Notes: generated by a model not told the origin, from the sequence alone. A DNA stretch of 38,024 nt from Lachnospiraceae bacterium (GCA_028693705.1 JAQUUX010000026.1:1-38024), one strand, 5' to 3'. Counted from the stretch's first letter, positions 1 through 9,142 are shown. Made by a program: numbers and translations.

Positions 1-79
1 GACCATGACTATAAAGTAACTTATTAACTATGTAGGTATGACCAACAATTCATCGAATACCTATATCATAAAAATAAGT

Positions 80-106
80 CTATAGCCTCTATGGTTGAGG
101 TCTATA
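80..106. repeat. Imperfect inverted repeat upstream of cstA
   Basis: TATAGCCTC (81-89 region) faces GAGGTCTATA (97-106 region) across a short AT-rich centre, about 30 bp before the cstA start codon. It could be a regulator site or a leader hairpin. No confident -35/-10 pair could be placed around it. Function is unknown. Confidence 0.3.
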
Positions 107-133
107 AACTTATAATACGAGGAGTAATGAATT

Positions 134-1864
134 ATGAACGGATTTCTTATTTTAATTATCGCTGCTGTTGTATTAATCGGCGCGTATCTGATCTATGGTC
201 GCTATTTGGTAAAGACATGGGGGATTAACCCGGATGCCAAAACACCGGCTTATGAATTTAGAGATGGTGTTGACTATGAGCCTGCTGACCGTATGGTAGT
301 ATTTGGCCATCAGTTTGCATCTATTGCTGGTGCTGGTCCGATCAATGGTCCTATTCAGGCTGCTGTATTTGGATGGGTTCCGGTAATGCTCTGGATCCTG
401 GTTGGTGGTGTTTTCTTTGGTGCGGTACAGGATTTCTCATCCATGTATGCTTCTGTAAAGAACAAAGGCAGAACAATCGGTTATCTGATCGAAGAATATA
501 TCGGTAAAACAGGTAAGAAGCTTTTCTTAATGTTCTGTTGGTTATTCTGTATCCTTGTAGTTGCTGCTTTTGCGGATGTTGTTGATAAGACTTTTATGGG
601 TTTTGATGCAGCAGGTAATACATATGCAGCAAACTGTTCTGTAGCTTTAACTTCTCTGTTGTTTATTGTAGAAGCTGTAGGACTTGGTTTTTTCTTGAAA
701 TATTCTAAATTTAATAAATGGGTTAATACTGCAATTGCTATTGGTTTACTGGTAATCGCTGTTGCAATTGGTGTTGCGTTCCCGGTTTTATCACTTTCTG
801 TTGGAACCTGGCAGATCATTGTATTTATTTACATTTTCATTGCCAGTGTATTGCCTGTATGGATGCTGTTACAGCCTAGAGATTATCTGAACAGCTATCT
901 GCTGATTTTCATGATCGCAGCAGCAGTTGTTGGTATCGTTGTGGCACAGCCTTCTGTTAACCTTCCTGCATTTACATCTTTCTATGTAGAAGGAACCGGC
1001 AGTATGTTCCCTATTTTATTTGTAACGATTGCCTGTGGTGCTGTTTCAGGTTTCCATTCACTGGTTGCTTCAGGAACTGCTTCCAAACAGATTAAAAATG
1101 AAAAAGATATGCTGCCTGTTTCCTTTGGTGCTATGTTAATGGAAAGTGCTCTGGCTATTATCGCATTGATTGCAGTAGCAAGCTTTGCAACCGGTGAGGC
1201 TGCAAGCCTTGGATATACCACACCGGCACAGATTTTCTCTGGTGCAGTATCTAACTTCCTGGCACAGATGGGATTGCCACAGTCTATGATGTTTACTATT
1301 GTAAACTTGGCTATTTCAGCATTTGCGTTAACATCTCTGGATTCCGTTGCCAGAATCGGACGTTTATCTTTCCAGGAATTCTTCCTGGATGAGTCCATTA
1401 CTGATGAGAATATGGAGCCTTGGAGAAAGGTTGCTACCAATAAGTATTTTGCAACTATTTTGACACTTGCCCTTTCCTTTATGCTTGCAAAAGCAGGATA
1501 TGCTTCTATCTGGCCGTTGTTTGGTTCTGCAAACCAGTTACTGTCTGCACTTGCACTGATCGCAGTTGCGGTGTTCTTAAAGAAGACTAAGAGAAAAGGC
1601 TTTATGCTCTGGGCACCAATGTGTATCATGTTGGCAGTAACCTTTACTGCTCTGGTTATGAAGATTACAGAACTTTTTAGTGCACTTGGCTCCGCAGCTC
1701 ATCCATGGGTTGCAGGACTTACCTTTATCCCTGCCGGTGCAACCGCAGCAACACTGACTTCCTGGGGATGTCTGTTACAGCTGGTATTTGCTGTTATCTT
1801 ACTGGCTCTTGGCGTAATCGTAGCTATTCAGGGTATTAGAAAGCTGACTGAGAAGGACGCTTAA
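134..1864 (+). CDS. cstA: CstA-family carbon starvation / nutrient transporter
   Basis: A 576-residue polytopic membrane protein. The N-terminus has the typical CstA pattern: a first membrane helix (about residues 4-23), then GRYL, a DGVDYEPAD segment and the conserved GHQFASIAGAGPI stretch near residues 58-70. Many further hydrophobic helices follow to the C-terminus. CstA proteins import peptides or pyruvate when carbon is scarce. The length matches the shorter Firmicutes type rather than the roughly 700-residue enterobacterial form. The ATG at 134 follows AGGAG (120-124) by 9 nt. The gene stands alone, closed by a terminator at 1881-1927. The substrate cannot be told from sequence. Confidence 0.93.
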   Translation: MNGFLILIIAAVVLIGAYLIYGRYLVKTWGINPDAKTPAYEFRDGVDYEPADRMVVFGHQFASIAGAGPINGPIQAAVFGWVPVMLWILVGGVFFGAVQDFSSMYASVKNKGRTIGYLIEEYIGKTGKKLFLMFCWLFCILVVAAFADVVDKTFMGFDAAGNTYAANCSVALTSLLFIVEAVGLGFFLKYSKFNKWVNTAIAIGLLVIAVAIGVAFPVLSLSVGTWQIIVFIYIFIASVLPVWMLLQPRDYLNSYLLIFMIAAAVVGIVVAQPSVNLPAFTSFYVEGTGSMFPILFVTIACGAVSGFHSLVASGTASKQIKNEKDMLPVSFGAMLMESALAIIALIAVASFATGEAASLGYTTPAQIFSGAVSNFLAQMGLPQSMMFTIVNLAISAFALTSLDSVARIGRLSFQEFFLDESITDENMEPWRKVATNKYFATILTLALSFMLAKAGYASIWPLFGSANQLLSALALIAVAVFLKKTKRKGFMLWAPMCIMLAVTFTALVMKITELFSALGSAAHPWVAGLTFIPAGATAATLTSWGCLLQLVFAVILLALGVIVAIQGIRKLTEKDA

Positions 1865-1880
1865 TATAATAAGAAAATAT

Positions 1881-1927
1881 AAAAGGCTGGTTCATCGATT
1901 CGTAATTGACGGTGTGCCAGCCTTTTT
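1881..1927 (+). terminator. Intrinsic terminator after cstA
   Basis: AAAAGGCTGG pairs with CCAGCCTTTT across a loop of about 26 nt, ending in a T run. It lies 17 nt after the cstA stop and separates cstA from the next gene. Confidence 0.8.
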
Positions 1928-1965
1928 GCTATATTGAATAAAAAGAAATTGGAAAGAGGAGAAAA

Positions 1966-2766
1966 ATGGAAGAACTGATTTTATTAGGGACAGGAAATGC
2001 TCAGGCAACGAATTGTTATAATACATGTTTTGCTATTAGAAATGGTAACGAATATCTGCTGGTAGATGCCGGAGGTGGAAATCAGATTCTGAATCAACTG
2101 AAAAAAGCGAATATTGAGTTGGAACAGATTCACACAGCCATATTAACTCATGCACATACAGATCATATCCTGGGTATGGTCTGGATCTATCGTATGGTGG
2201 CAACTTCCATGGAGAAGGGAATCTTCCAGGGTGATTTTGTGATTTACAGTCATAATGAAGCAAAGGAAATCCTGGAATATATGATCACTAAGATGCTGCC
2301 GGCTAAGTTCGCAAAATTATTAGGGACCAGAATTCATTTGGAAGAAGTAAGGGACGGAGAAGTAAGAACAATCCTTGGAAAAGAAGTGAGCTTCTTTGAC
2401 ATACATTCTACAAAAATGAAACAATTTGGATTTTATACAAAATTACCGCAGGGTAAACTGGTTTGCTTTGGAGACGAACCATGTAAGCCGGAGCATGAAG
2501 ACATTATGAAAGATGCTTATTTTGTATTACTCGAAGCTTTTTGTCTGTATGCAGACAGAGAGATTTTCAAACCCTATGAAAAACATCATACGACAGTGAA
2601 GGATGCCGCAGAGCAGGCTGCGAAATGCAATGTACAGAATCTGTTGCTGTATCATACAGAAGATAAGCATATGGAGAGCCGTAAGGCACGATATACAGAA
2701 GAAGCAGAAAACTACTGCAAATGCAGGATATTTATACCGGAAGATCTGGAACGAATCACCCTCTAG
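1966..2766 (+). CDS. MBL-fold metallo-hydrolase (RNase Z-like)
   Basis: A 266-residue cytosolic protein of the metallo-beta-lactamase fold. The metal-binding motif THAHTDH is at residues 61-67 (His62, His64, Asp66, His67). A FGDEP segment near residue 168 supplies the bridging Asp, and a late LLYHTEDKH segment supplies the last His. The start LLGTGNAQ resembles the RNase Z / ElaC side of the superfamily, but the tRNA-binding exosite arm is not evident, so the substrate is unassigned. The ATG follows AAAGAGGAG closely. It is the first gene after the cstA terminator, with DUF975 and oxidoreductase genes downstream on the same strand. Confidence 0.85.
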   Translation: MEELILLGTGNAQATNCYNTCFAIRNGNEYLLVDAGGGNQILNQLKKANIELEQIHTAILTHAHTDHILGMVWIYRMVATSMEKGIFQGDFVIYSHNEAKEILEYMITKMLPAKFAKLLGTRIHLEEVRDGEVRTILGKEVSFFDIHSTKMKQFGFYTKLPQGKLVCFGDEPCKPEHEDIMKDAYFVLLEAFCLYADREIFKPYEKHHTTVKDAAEQAAKCNVQNLLLYHTEDKHMESRKARYTEEAENYCKCRIFIPEDLERITL

Positions 2767-2834
2767 ACAGCGGTGGTATATTATAGGTAGGAAATATGTA
2801 ACCCGATAATGGTGCGCACAGGAGGGAAATGTGT

Positions 2835-3593
2835 ATGTGGACAAGGGAAGCGTTAAAGACAAGGGGAAAAGAGAGTTTTAAGAGAAATTACTGGAAATGT
2901 GTATTAGCTTCTTTATTACTGGGAGCCTGCACGGCAGGTGTTGCGGCGAGTTCTGGCTCATCAGCGGCGAATACTGTCCGCAGGGAAAGTGCAGAGCAAA
3001 ACTTGTCTTCACAGCTTAGTCTGCTGTCTCCTACGCAGATGTTGGTAATATTAGTATTTGTATTAGGAATCGTGGTTATTACACTTATCATATCAACGAT
3101 AATTACAGCATTTGTTGCAAATCCTGTTATCGTTGGAGGAAGAAGATTTTATCTGACCAACAGAAATGAAAATGCTGACATTAGTTTGTTTACATATGCT
3201 TTTACCAGTGGAAAATATGGCAATGTGGTTATTACTCTGTTTTTGAAAGGTCTGTTCCTGACATTGTGGTCAATGCTTTTCTTTTTCCCCGGAGCAGTGA
3301 AGCACTATTCCTACTGGATGATGGAATATATTCTGGCGGAGAATCCGTCTATCAGCCGTAAAAGAGCATTTGAAATCAGCAGACAGACAATGAATGGCGA
3401 AAAATGGAATACTTTTGTTTTGGATCTGTCCTTTATCTTATGGATCCTTCTTTCCTGTTGTACCTGTGGAATATTGAATGTTTTCTATCTGAATTCATAT
3501 ATACATGCAACAGAAGCAGAACTATATGCGGTGCTGCGTGAAAAGGCATTATCACAGAATATTGCTTCAATTGAGGAGTTGCCGGGATGTTGA
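2835..3593 (+). CDS. DUF975 family membrane protein
   Basis: The N-terminus MWTREALKTRGKESFKRNYW is characteristic of DUF975 proteins, membrane proteins of unknown role that are frequent in Clostridia. Hydrophobic helices lie at roughly residues 20-38, 70-100 and 130-155, with a last pair near 190-225. The strong AGGAGGG at 2820-2826 is 8 nt from the ATG at 2835. An in-frame ATG at 2829 is only 2 nt away from that site and would add just MC, so 2835 is preferred. The 3' end overlaps the next gene by 7 bp, so the two are probably translated together. Function is unknown. Confidence 0.85.
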   Translation: MWTREALKTRGKESFKRNYWKCVLASLLLGACTAGVAASSGSSAANTVRRESAEQNLSSQLSLLSPTQMLVILVFVLGIVVITLIISTIITAFVANPVIVGGRRFYLTNRNENADISLFTYAFTSGKYGNVVITLFLKGLFLTLWSMLFFFPGAVKHYSYWMMEYILAENPSISRKRAFEISRQTMNGEKWNTFVLDLSFILWILLSCCTCGILNVFYLNSYIHATEAELYAVLREKALSQNIASIEELPGC

Positions 3594-4699
3594 TCAGAGT
3601 TGCACTTATAGGAACCGGAGGAATGGGCAGAAAATATGCACAGATGCTTACCAATGGGGAAGTAAAAAAGCTTTCCTTATCAGCTGTAGTCTGCAGAAAA
3701 GAGGAAGCCGCAAAGTGGGCTGAAGAAACGTTACCTGCATCTGCGAAAATATACCCATCCTCTGATGCATTATTTGAAGAACCGGATCAATATGATGCTG
3801 TTTTAATTGTAACGCCTCATAAGACACATCCGGCACTTGCCATAAAAGCATTTTCTCTTGGAAAACATGTTTTTTGTGATAAACCGGCTGGTGTATCTGC
3901 CGGAGATGCCAGGGGTATGTATGAAGCTTCTTTAAAAGCTGATAAAAAATATGCCATGATGTTTCACCAGCGGCTTTATGGTAAATACAGGCGTATCAAA
4001 GAGATCCTGGAAAGTGGACAATTAGGAAAAGTATGCCGGGTCATGATGGTAAACACCAGATATTACAGAACGGAGTTTTATCATAAATCCGGCAGCTGGA
4101 GAAGCAGCTGGAGTGGCGAAGGCGGCGGCACACTGATTAATCAGGGGCAGCATATCCTGGACATCTGGCAATGGCTGTTTGGTTTACCGGAATCCATTTA
4201 TGCCAATATCCCTTTTGGAAAATATAATGATTTTCTGGTTGATGATGAAGCGACCATCCATATGACTTACAGTGAAGGCATGACCGGTGTATTCATGTTG
4301 TCTACCGGAGAAGCGGAATGGGAAGAAAGACTGGAAATTGTGGGAACAAAAGGAAAAATTCTCATGGAAGATGATACGATTACGGTATCTGTTTTTGGTG
4401 AGGATATAGTGGAATACGGAAAACATGCGCAGGTTACGTCCAGAGAGAACCTTACATTTACCAGAACCAAAGAAGCATTTCCACAGGATAGCGAGCCATA
4501 TGTTGAAATGTTTGAAAACTTTGCGGATGCTGTCCTGGGAACGGGTAAACTGATAGCGCCGGGACAGGCCGGAATCGGTACACTTGAGATTACAAATGCT
4601 ACTTATCTTTCCGCATGGAAGAATGAAGTTATTAAGCTTCCGGTAGATCCGGCGGAATATGAAAAGGCACTGGAACAGCATATAGTTATGGAGCAGTGA
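3587..4699 (+). CDS. Gfo/Idh/MocA family oxidoreductase
   Basis: A 370-residue NAD(P)-dependent dehydrogenase-like protein. The N-terminal Rossmann fold has a GTGGMG nucleotide loop near residues 9-14. It is followed by VTPHKTHP and the family's CDKPAG segment (usual EKP position) near residue 100. The C-terminal half has the typical mixed sheet with GGGTLINQGQHILD, where the GxxxDxxxH-like catalytic region sits. The family oxidises or epimerises sugars, inositols and related polyols, and the substrate here is not evident. The ATG overlaps the end of the DUF975 gene by 7 bp, and a strong terminator follows at 4743. Confidence 0.88.
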   Translation: MLIRVALIGTGGMGRKYAQMLTNGEVKKLSLSAVVCRKEEAAKWAEETLPASAKIYPSSDALFEEPDQYDAVLIVTPHKTHPALAIKAFSLGKHVFCDKPAGVSAGDARGMYEASLKADKKYAMMFHQRLYGKYRRIKEILESGQLGKVCRVMMVNTRYYRTEFYHKSGSWRSSWSGEGGGTLINQGQHILDIWQWLFGLPESIYANIPFGKYNDFLVDDEATIHMTYSEGMTGVFMLSTGEAEWEERLEIVGTKGKILMEDDTITVSVFGEDIVEYGKHAQVTSRENLTFTRTKEAFPQDSEPYVEMFENFADAVLGTGKLIAPGQAGIGTLEITNATYLSAWKNEVIKLPVDPAEYEKALEQHIVMEQ

Positions 4700-4742
4700 C
4701 TTGTAAATAAAATATAGATATGAGAAATTAAGAAATAAGGAC

Positions 4743-4780
4743 AAGAGGCTTTTGCTGTTTACACGCAAAAGCCTCTTTGT
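4743..4780 (+). terminator. Intrinsic terminator before the phosphate locus
   Basis: A 13-bp stem (AAGAGGCTTTTGC with GCAAAAGCCTCTT) has a loop of about 9 nt and ends TTTGTT. It isolates the pst promoter region from the upstream oxidoreductase gene. Confidence 0.85.
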
Positions 4781-4806
4781 TAGCTGATAATTTAGGCGCA
4801 AATGTA

Positions 4807-4872
4807 TTTACCAACATTTTACATAACTTTTACACACACTGTGTTTCAGATTTTACATTCTCCCCTTATCAT
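4807..4872 (+). promoter_or_regulatory. Pho-box array and promoter of pstS
   Basis: Direct repeats TTTACC (4807), TTTACA (4818), TTTACA (4829) and TTTACA (4852) lie on an 11-bp pitch, with one register skipped and a 1-bp offset. The last repeat ends 9 nt before a -10-like TATCAT at 4867-4872, and no separate -35 is needed. Direct repeats about 11 bp apart are the known form of PhoB/PhoP binding sites. A near-identical layout precedes the Na/Pi cotransporter at 9143. The regulator is presumably the PhoB encoded at 11093. Confidence 0.8.
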
Positions 4873-4948
4873 ACATTTTGTATCACACGAATGGGTACGT
4901 AAATATAAGACGAAAAGTCGCCAGAGCGACAGAGGAGAGAAAAAAACA

Positions 4949-5908
4949 ATGAAAAAGAAATTAGCAATGATCGTAACTACAATGTTAGTTGTTGGCAGTT
5001 TAGCAGGATGTGGATCAACTGCTGCTACAGCACCAGCTGAAACACCTGCACAGACAGAGGCAGCAGCTTCCGAAGCACCAGCTGAAACACCTGCAGCAGA
5101 AACACCAGCAGAAGCAGCAGGAGATTTTGATGCAGCTACAGAAATCACTGTTGTATCCCGTGAAGATGGTTCCGGTACAAGAGGTGCTTTCGTAGAATTA
5201 ACAGGCGTTGAAGAAAAAAATGATGCGGGCGAGAAGATTGATAATACAACTGTAGAAGCAGTTATCTCTAACAGCACAGAAATCATGATGACCACAGTAG
5301 CAGGTGATGCATACGGTATTGGTTACACATCCATGGGTGCATTAAATGACACTGTTAAGGCTGTTAAGGTTGATGGCGCAGAAGCAACAGCAGAAAATGT
5401 TGTAGCAGGTACATATACCTTATCCCGTCCTTTCAACATTGTAACTGGTGATTCTTTAAGCGATGCAGCAAAAGACTTCATGAACTTCATCATGAGTGAA
5501 GAAGGACAGAAGGTTATTTCTGACAAAGGTTATATTGAAGTAGAAAACACTGGCGCATTTGAGCCTGCCGATGTATCCGGAGATATCGTAGTAGCTGGTT
5601 CTTCATCTGTAACACCTGCTATGGAAAAACTGATCGAAGCTTACAATGCAATCAATGCAAACGTAAACATCGAATTACAGGAAAGTGATTCTACAACTGG
5701 TGTAAATGCAGCTATCGAAGGTACATGTGATATCGGTATGGCTTCCAGAGATTTAAAAGATACAGAGACCGGCGTAACAGCAACAGCTATCGCTATGGAT
5801 GGTATCGCAGTAATCGTAAATACAGCTAACCCTGTAGAAGATCTGACAACAGACCAGATCAAGAGCATCTTCACTGGCGAAACCCTTACATGGGATGAAG
5901 TACAGTAA
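4949..5908 (+). CDS. pstS: Phosphate ABC transporter substrate-binding lipoprotein PstS (circularly permuted)
   Basis: A 319-residue lipoprotein: a signal peptide with lipobox SLAGC (Cys21), an Ala/Pro/Glu/Thr linker (about 23-62), then a phosphate-binding domain. The order of the two halves is swapped against normal PstS. The segment that is usually second (SREDGSGTRGAF, residues 70-81) comes first. The segment that is usually first (GSSSVTP at 217-223, then ESDSTTG and CDIGMASRDL) comes last, and the protein ends TGETLTWDEVQ where ordinary PstS enters its second half. All phosphate-contact motifs are present. The ATG at 4949 follows AGAGGAGAG. An in-frame ATG at 4802 lies before the Pho boxes and is rejected. 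pstC follows 15 bp later. Confidence 0.92.
   Translation: MKKKLAMIVTTMLVVGSLAGCGSTAATAPAETPAQTEAAASEAPAETPAAETPAEAAGDFDAATEITVVSREDGSGTRGAFVELTGVEEKNDAGEKIDNTTVEAVISNSTEIMMTTVAGDAYGIGYTSMGALNDTVKAVKVDGAEATAENVVAGTYTLSRPFNIVTGDSLSDAAKDFMNFIMSEEGQKVISDKGYIEVENTGAFEPADVSGDIVVAGSSSVTPAMEKLIEAYNAINANVNIELQESDSTTGVNAAIEGTCDIGMASRDLKDTETGVTATAIAMDGIAVIVNTANPVEDLTTDQIKSIFTGETLTWDEVQ
5030..5095 (+). repeat. 21-bp direct repeat in the PstS linker
   Basis: The same 21 bases occur at 5030-5050 and 5075-5095, each encoding APAETPA. A third partial copy (ETPAEAA) follows. It lies in the flexible linker between the lipid anchor and the binding domain, where length change by slippage would be tolerated. Confidence 0.8.
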
Positions 5909-5923
5909 TAGAAAGGCAAGCTT

Positions 5924-6778
5924 ATGACAAAGTGGAAAGAAAAAGGAATGGAGTTGGTTTTCCTGCTTGCAGCATGTGTCTCTATTCTTGCAGTAGTTCT
6001 GATCTGCGTATTCCTGTTTGCCAATGGTATTCCAGCTATCCAGGAAATAGGAACTTCCGAGTTTCTCCTGGGTACCACATGGAAACCAAATAACAGAATC
6101 TTCGGAATACTGCCCATGATTGTCGGAAGCATCTATGTTACAGCGGGCGCCATTATTATCGGCGTCCCTGTTGGCATATTAACGGCAATCTTCATGGCAT
6201 GCTTTTGCCCGGCGGGAATTTACCGTTTCCTGAAGGCTGGTGTGAACCTGATGGCCGGCATACCTTCCGTCGTATATGGATTTTGGGGATTGTGCGTATT
6301 AGTACCATTAGTGAGAGATACCTTTGGCGGAAAGGGCTATAGTATTCTATCAGCATCCATTCTGTTAGGTATGATGATCTTACCAACCATTATCAGTATG
6401 TCTGAAACTGCTATTCGTGCAGTTCCGGATAAGTATTATCAAGGGGCTCTTGCATTGGGAGCAACCCATGAAAGAAGTGTTTTTTTAACTGTTGTTCCGG
6501 CAGCAAAATCCGGAATCCTGGCCGGCATCATTTTGGGCGTGGGCAGGGCAATCGGAGAAACCATGGCAGTTATCATGGTGGCAGGTAATCAGCCAAGACT
6601 TCCAAAAGGAATCTTACAGGGCGTGCGTACCATGACAGCCAATATCGTAATTGAAATGGGTTATGCAACAGATCTTCACAGACAGGCATTGATTGCAACA
6701 GGTGTTGTTTTATTTGTTTTCATCTTGATTATTAACCTTCTGTTTTCTGTGATTAAGAGAAAGAAGGTGGGTGCATGA
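5924..6778 (+). CDS. pstC: Phosphate ABC transporter permease PstC
   Basis: A 284-residue inner-membrane permease with about six helices. The binding-protein-dependent transport signature is present as an EAA-like loop around ALGATHERSVFLTVVPAAKSG near residues 183-203. GIPSVVYGFWGL near residues 110-121 and GETMAVIMVAGNQP near 210-223 are typical of PstC. It forms the membrane channel with PstA. The ATG follows AAAGG by about 8 nt and lies 15 bp after pstS. The 3' end overlaps pstA by 4 bp (ATGA), showing operon coupling. Confidence 0.95.
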   Translation: MTKWKEKGMELVFLLAACVSILAVVLICVFLFANGIPAIQEIGTSEFLLGTTWKPNNRIFGILPMIVGSIYVTAGAIIIGVPVGILTAIFMACFCPAGIYRFLKAGVNLMAGIPSVVYGFWGLCVLVPLVRDTFGGKGYSILSASILLGMMILPTIISMSETAIRAVPDKYYQGALALGATHERSVFLTVVPAAKSGILAGIILGVGRAIGETMAVIMVAGNQPRLPKGILQGVRTMTANIVIEMGYATDLHRQALIATGVVLFVFILIINLLFSVIKRKKVGA

Positions 6779-7668
6779 AACAAGCAGAAAAAGGAATTAA
6801 TCAGGTAAGTCTGGCAGATAAACTCAGAGCTTACCGCAGAAGACCGGGATCATTTATCCTGTTACTTTTTGTTTTAATATCAGCAGCAATCACCATTTTA
6901 TCCCTTGGATATCTGGTCGTATATGTTTTGGTAAAGGGCGTACCACATTTAACCCCATCACTTTTTGCATGGGAATATAATTCTAATAACGTATCCATGA
7001 TGCCGGCGATTATCAATACTATTTTGATGACCCTGCTGACACTGGTAATTGCAGCCCCCCTTGGCATTTTTGCAGCAATTTATCTGGTGGAGTACGCTAA
7101 AAAAGGAAATAAGATTGTTACCATTGTAAGAGTTACAGCAGAGACTCTGACAGGTATTCCTTCTATTGTTTATGGTTTGTTTGGTATGTTGTTCTTTGTT
7201 CTGGCGCTGAAATGGGATTATTCTCTGTTGTCCGGATCCTTTACACTGGCGATTATGGTATTGCCGGTTATCTTAAGAGCAACAGAGGAAGCATTGCTTG
7301 CAGTTCCAAACAGCTATAGAGAAGGCAGCTTTGGCCTGGGAGCTGGTAAGATGCGAACTGTATTTAAAATTGTACTGCCAAGTGCTATGCCCGGTATTTT
7401 GTCAGGTATCATTCTGGCAACCGGCAGAATCGTAGGAGAGACAGCAGCACTTATTTATACAGCCGGTACGGTGGCAAAAGTACCAAAGAGCGTATTCTCA
7501 TCCACCAGAACCTTAGCAGTTCATATGTATAATTTATCCAAAGAAGGTCTGAATACAGATCAGGCATATGCAACGGCTGTTATTTTGTTACTATTCGTAA
7601 TCATTATAAATCTGGCGTCCGATTTGATCGCCAAGAAGTTTACCAACGCTAACAGTGGAGCAAAATAG
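6775..7668 (+). CDS. pstA: Phosphate ABC transporter permease PstA
   Basis: A 297-residue permease with an N-terminal cytosolic segment containing RRRPGSF and about six helices. PstA hallmarks include [15 protein letters not shown] in the middle and an EAA loop around [21 protein letters not shown] near residues 190-210. [17 protein letters not shown] follows. It pairs with PstC and is powered by PstB. It starts inside the pstC stop (ATGA overlap) and ends 14 bp before the pstB start chosen here. Confidence 0.95.
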   Translation: MKQAEKGINQVSLADKLRAYRRRPGSFILLLFVLISAAITILSLGYLVVYVLVKGVPHLTPSLFAWEYNSNNVSMMPAIINTILMTLLTLVIAAPLGIFAAIYLVEYAKKGNKIVTIVRVTAETLTGIPSIVYGLFGMLFFVLALKWDYSLLSGSFTLAIMVLPVILRATEEALLAVPNSYREGSFGLGAGKMRTVFKIVLPSAMPGILSGIILATGRIVGETAALIYTAGTVAKVPKSVFSSTRTLAVHMYNLSKEGLNTDQAYATAVILLLFVIIINLASDLIAKKFTNANSGAK

Positions 7669-7682
7669 AATTGAGGAATGAG

Positions 7683-8435
7683 ATGAATCAAAAATTTTCC
7701 ATTAAGGATTTAAATTTATATTATGGAGAGTTCCATGCACTGAAGTCAGTGAATCTGGACCTCCCTAAAGGCGAAATTACTGCTTTTATCGGCCCCAGCG
7801 GTTGTGGTAAATCCACACTATTAAAATCATTAAATCGAATGAATGACTTGGTGGAGGGATGCCGCATTACCGGAAAGATAACGCTGGATGGCGAAGATAT
7901 TTACGGTACTATGGATCGTAATGATCTTCGTAAACGTGTGGGAATGGTATTCCAGAGTCCAAACCCATTTCCGATGAGCATTTATGATAACATTGCCTAT
8001 GGACCAAGAACCCATGGTATTCGTTCTAAAGCAAAACTGGATGCTATTGTAGAGAAATCATTAAAGCAGGCAGCTATCTGGGATGAGGTAAAAGATCGTT
8101 TGAAAAAATCTGCACTGGGTATGTCCGGTGGACAGCAGCAGAGACTTTGCATCGCGAGAGCGTTAGCTGTAGAACCTGAAGTTATTTTGATGGATGAACC
8201 TACCTCAGCACTGGATCCGATTTCTACTTCTAAAATTGAAGACCTGGCATTGGAATTAAAGAGAGATTACACTATCATCATGGTAACTCATAACATGCAG
8301 CAGGCAGCCAGAATTTCTGATAATACAGCATTTTTCCTGCTTGGAGAAGTGGTTGAATATAACAAGACAGACGAAATCTTCTCTATGCCGAAGGATAAAC
8401 GTACAGAAGATTACATTACCGGAAGATTTGGTTGA
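7683..8435 (+). CDS. pstB: Phosphate ABC transporter ATP-binding protein PstB
   Basis: A 250-residue ABC ATPase. Walker A is GPSGCGKST, followed by a Q-loop in [19 protein letters not shown] typical of PstB. The signature is MSGGQQQRL, Walker B is [13 protein letters not shown], and the switch His is in VTHNMQQA. Together these identify the phosphate-specific subfamily. A TTG at 7671 would add four residues, but GAGGA at 7673-7677 sits 5 nt before the ATG at 7683, and that start gives the usual family length. It energises PstCA and is followed by phoU. Confidence 0.95.
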   Translation: MNQKFSIKDLNLYYGEFHALKSVNLDLPKGEITAFIGPSGCGKSTLLKSLNRMNDLVEGCRITGKITLDGEDIYGTMDRNDLRKRVGMVFQSPNPFPMSIYDNIAYGPRTHGIRSKAKLDAIVEKSLKQAAIWDEVKDRLKKSALGMSGGQQQRLCIARALAVEPEVILMDEPTSALDPISTSKIEDLALELKRDYTIIMVTHNMQQAARISDNTAFFLLGEVVEYNKTDEIFSMPKDKRTEDYITGRFG

Positions 8436-8477
8436 TCAAAACAGATTTCGAGAGTAAAGCAGGAGAGTGAGGAAAAC

Positions 8478-9140
8478 ATGAGAGAACGATTTGAACAGCA
8501 GTTAATTGAGCTGAACAATGCAATGATAGAAATGGGTACCATGATCGAAAAGGCAATCGAAAAAGCCATCACCGCTCTGGTACAGCAGAATGTAGAGATG
8601 GCACAGGCTGCCATTGAAGCAGATGCAGATATTGACAGACAGGAAAAGGAAATTGAAAATCTCTGTCTGAAGCTTTTACTGATGCAGCAGCCGGTGGCAA
8701 GAGATCTTCGTCAGGTTTCAGCAGCACTAAAAATGATCACAGACATGGAACGTATTGGAGATCATGCAGCAGATATTTCTGAGATTACTATTCTCATGGC
8801 AGGTCAGCCTTATATTAAGAAGCTTGAACTGTTACAGCAGATGGCAAAGGAAACAATGCTGATGTTGGTACAGTGTATTGAAGCTTATGTAAATAAAGAT
8901 ATGGAAAAAGCAAAAGCAGTTATCGATCATGATGACGTAATAGACGATTTGTTTTTACGAATCAAAAAAGAACTGATTGATCTTATTGGCGTAGATCCGA
9001 AGAACGGTGAACAGGCAGCAGATTTCCTTATGGTTGCCAAATATTTTGAACGTATCGGTGATCATGCTACCAATATTTCAGAATGGGTTATTTTCTCTAT
9101 TGCTGGAAAACACGGTGGTGAGGAGATTACCATAGAATAA
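8478..9140 (+). CDS. phoU: Phosphate-signalling protein PhoU
   Basis: A 220-residue all-helical protein with two repeats of the PhoU three-helix bundle. Each repeat contains a metal-binding E-R-I-G-D-H-A signature (MERIGDHAADISE in the first half, FERIGDHATNISEW in the second). PhoU links the Pst transporter to the PhoR kinase and keeps the Pho regulon off when phosphate is plentiful. The ATG is preceded by AGGAGAGTGAGG, 42 bp after pstB. A Pho-box promoter starts immediately after its stop. Confidence 0.95.
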   Translation: MRERFEQQLIELNNAMIEMGTMIEKAIEKAITALVQQNVEMAQAAIEADADIDRQEKEIENLCLKLLLMQQPVARDLRQVSAALKMITDMERIGDHAADISEITILMAGQPYIKKLELLQQMAKETMLMLVQCIEAYVNKDMEKAKAVIDHDDVIDDLFLRIKKELIDLIGVDPKNGEQAADFLMVAKYFERIGDHATNISEWVIFSIAGKHGGEEITIE

Positions 9141-9142
9141 AT

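Noticed and set aside
982-1629. Long opposite-strand open frame inside cstA
   Set aside because: It lies fully inside a clear transporter gene and shows no protein-family features.
4184-4801. Opposite-strand 205-codon open frame over the oxidoreductase 3' end
   Set aside because: It crosses the terminator and mirrors a well-conserved gene; no start signal or recognisable domain.
4802-4948. In-frame upstream ATG that would extend PstS by 49 residues
   Set aside because: The extension covers the Pho boxes and promoter, lacks a ribosome site, and would bury the lipoprotein signal peptide. ATG 4949 has AGAGGAGAG before it.
4846-5295. Opposite-strand open frame across pstS
   Set aside because: Shadow of the biased pstS codons; composition is Ala/Ser/Val-rich, and there is no ribosome site or homology.
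7671-7682. TTG start for PstB
   Set aside because: It lies upstream of the GAGGA site that fits ATG 7683, and the extra residues are not part of the family.
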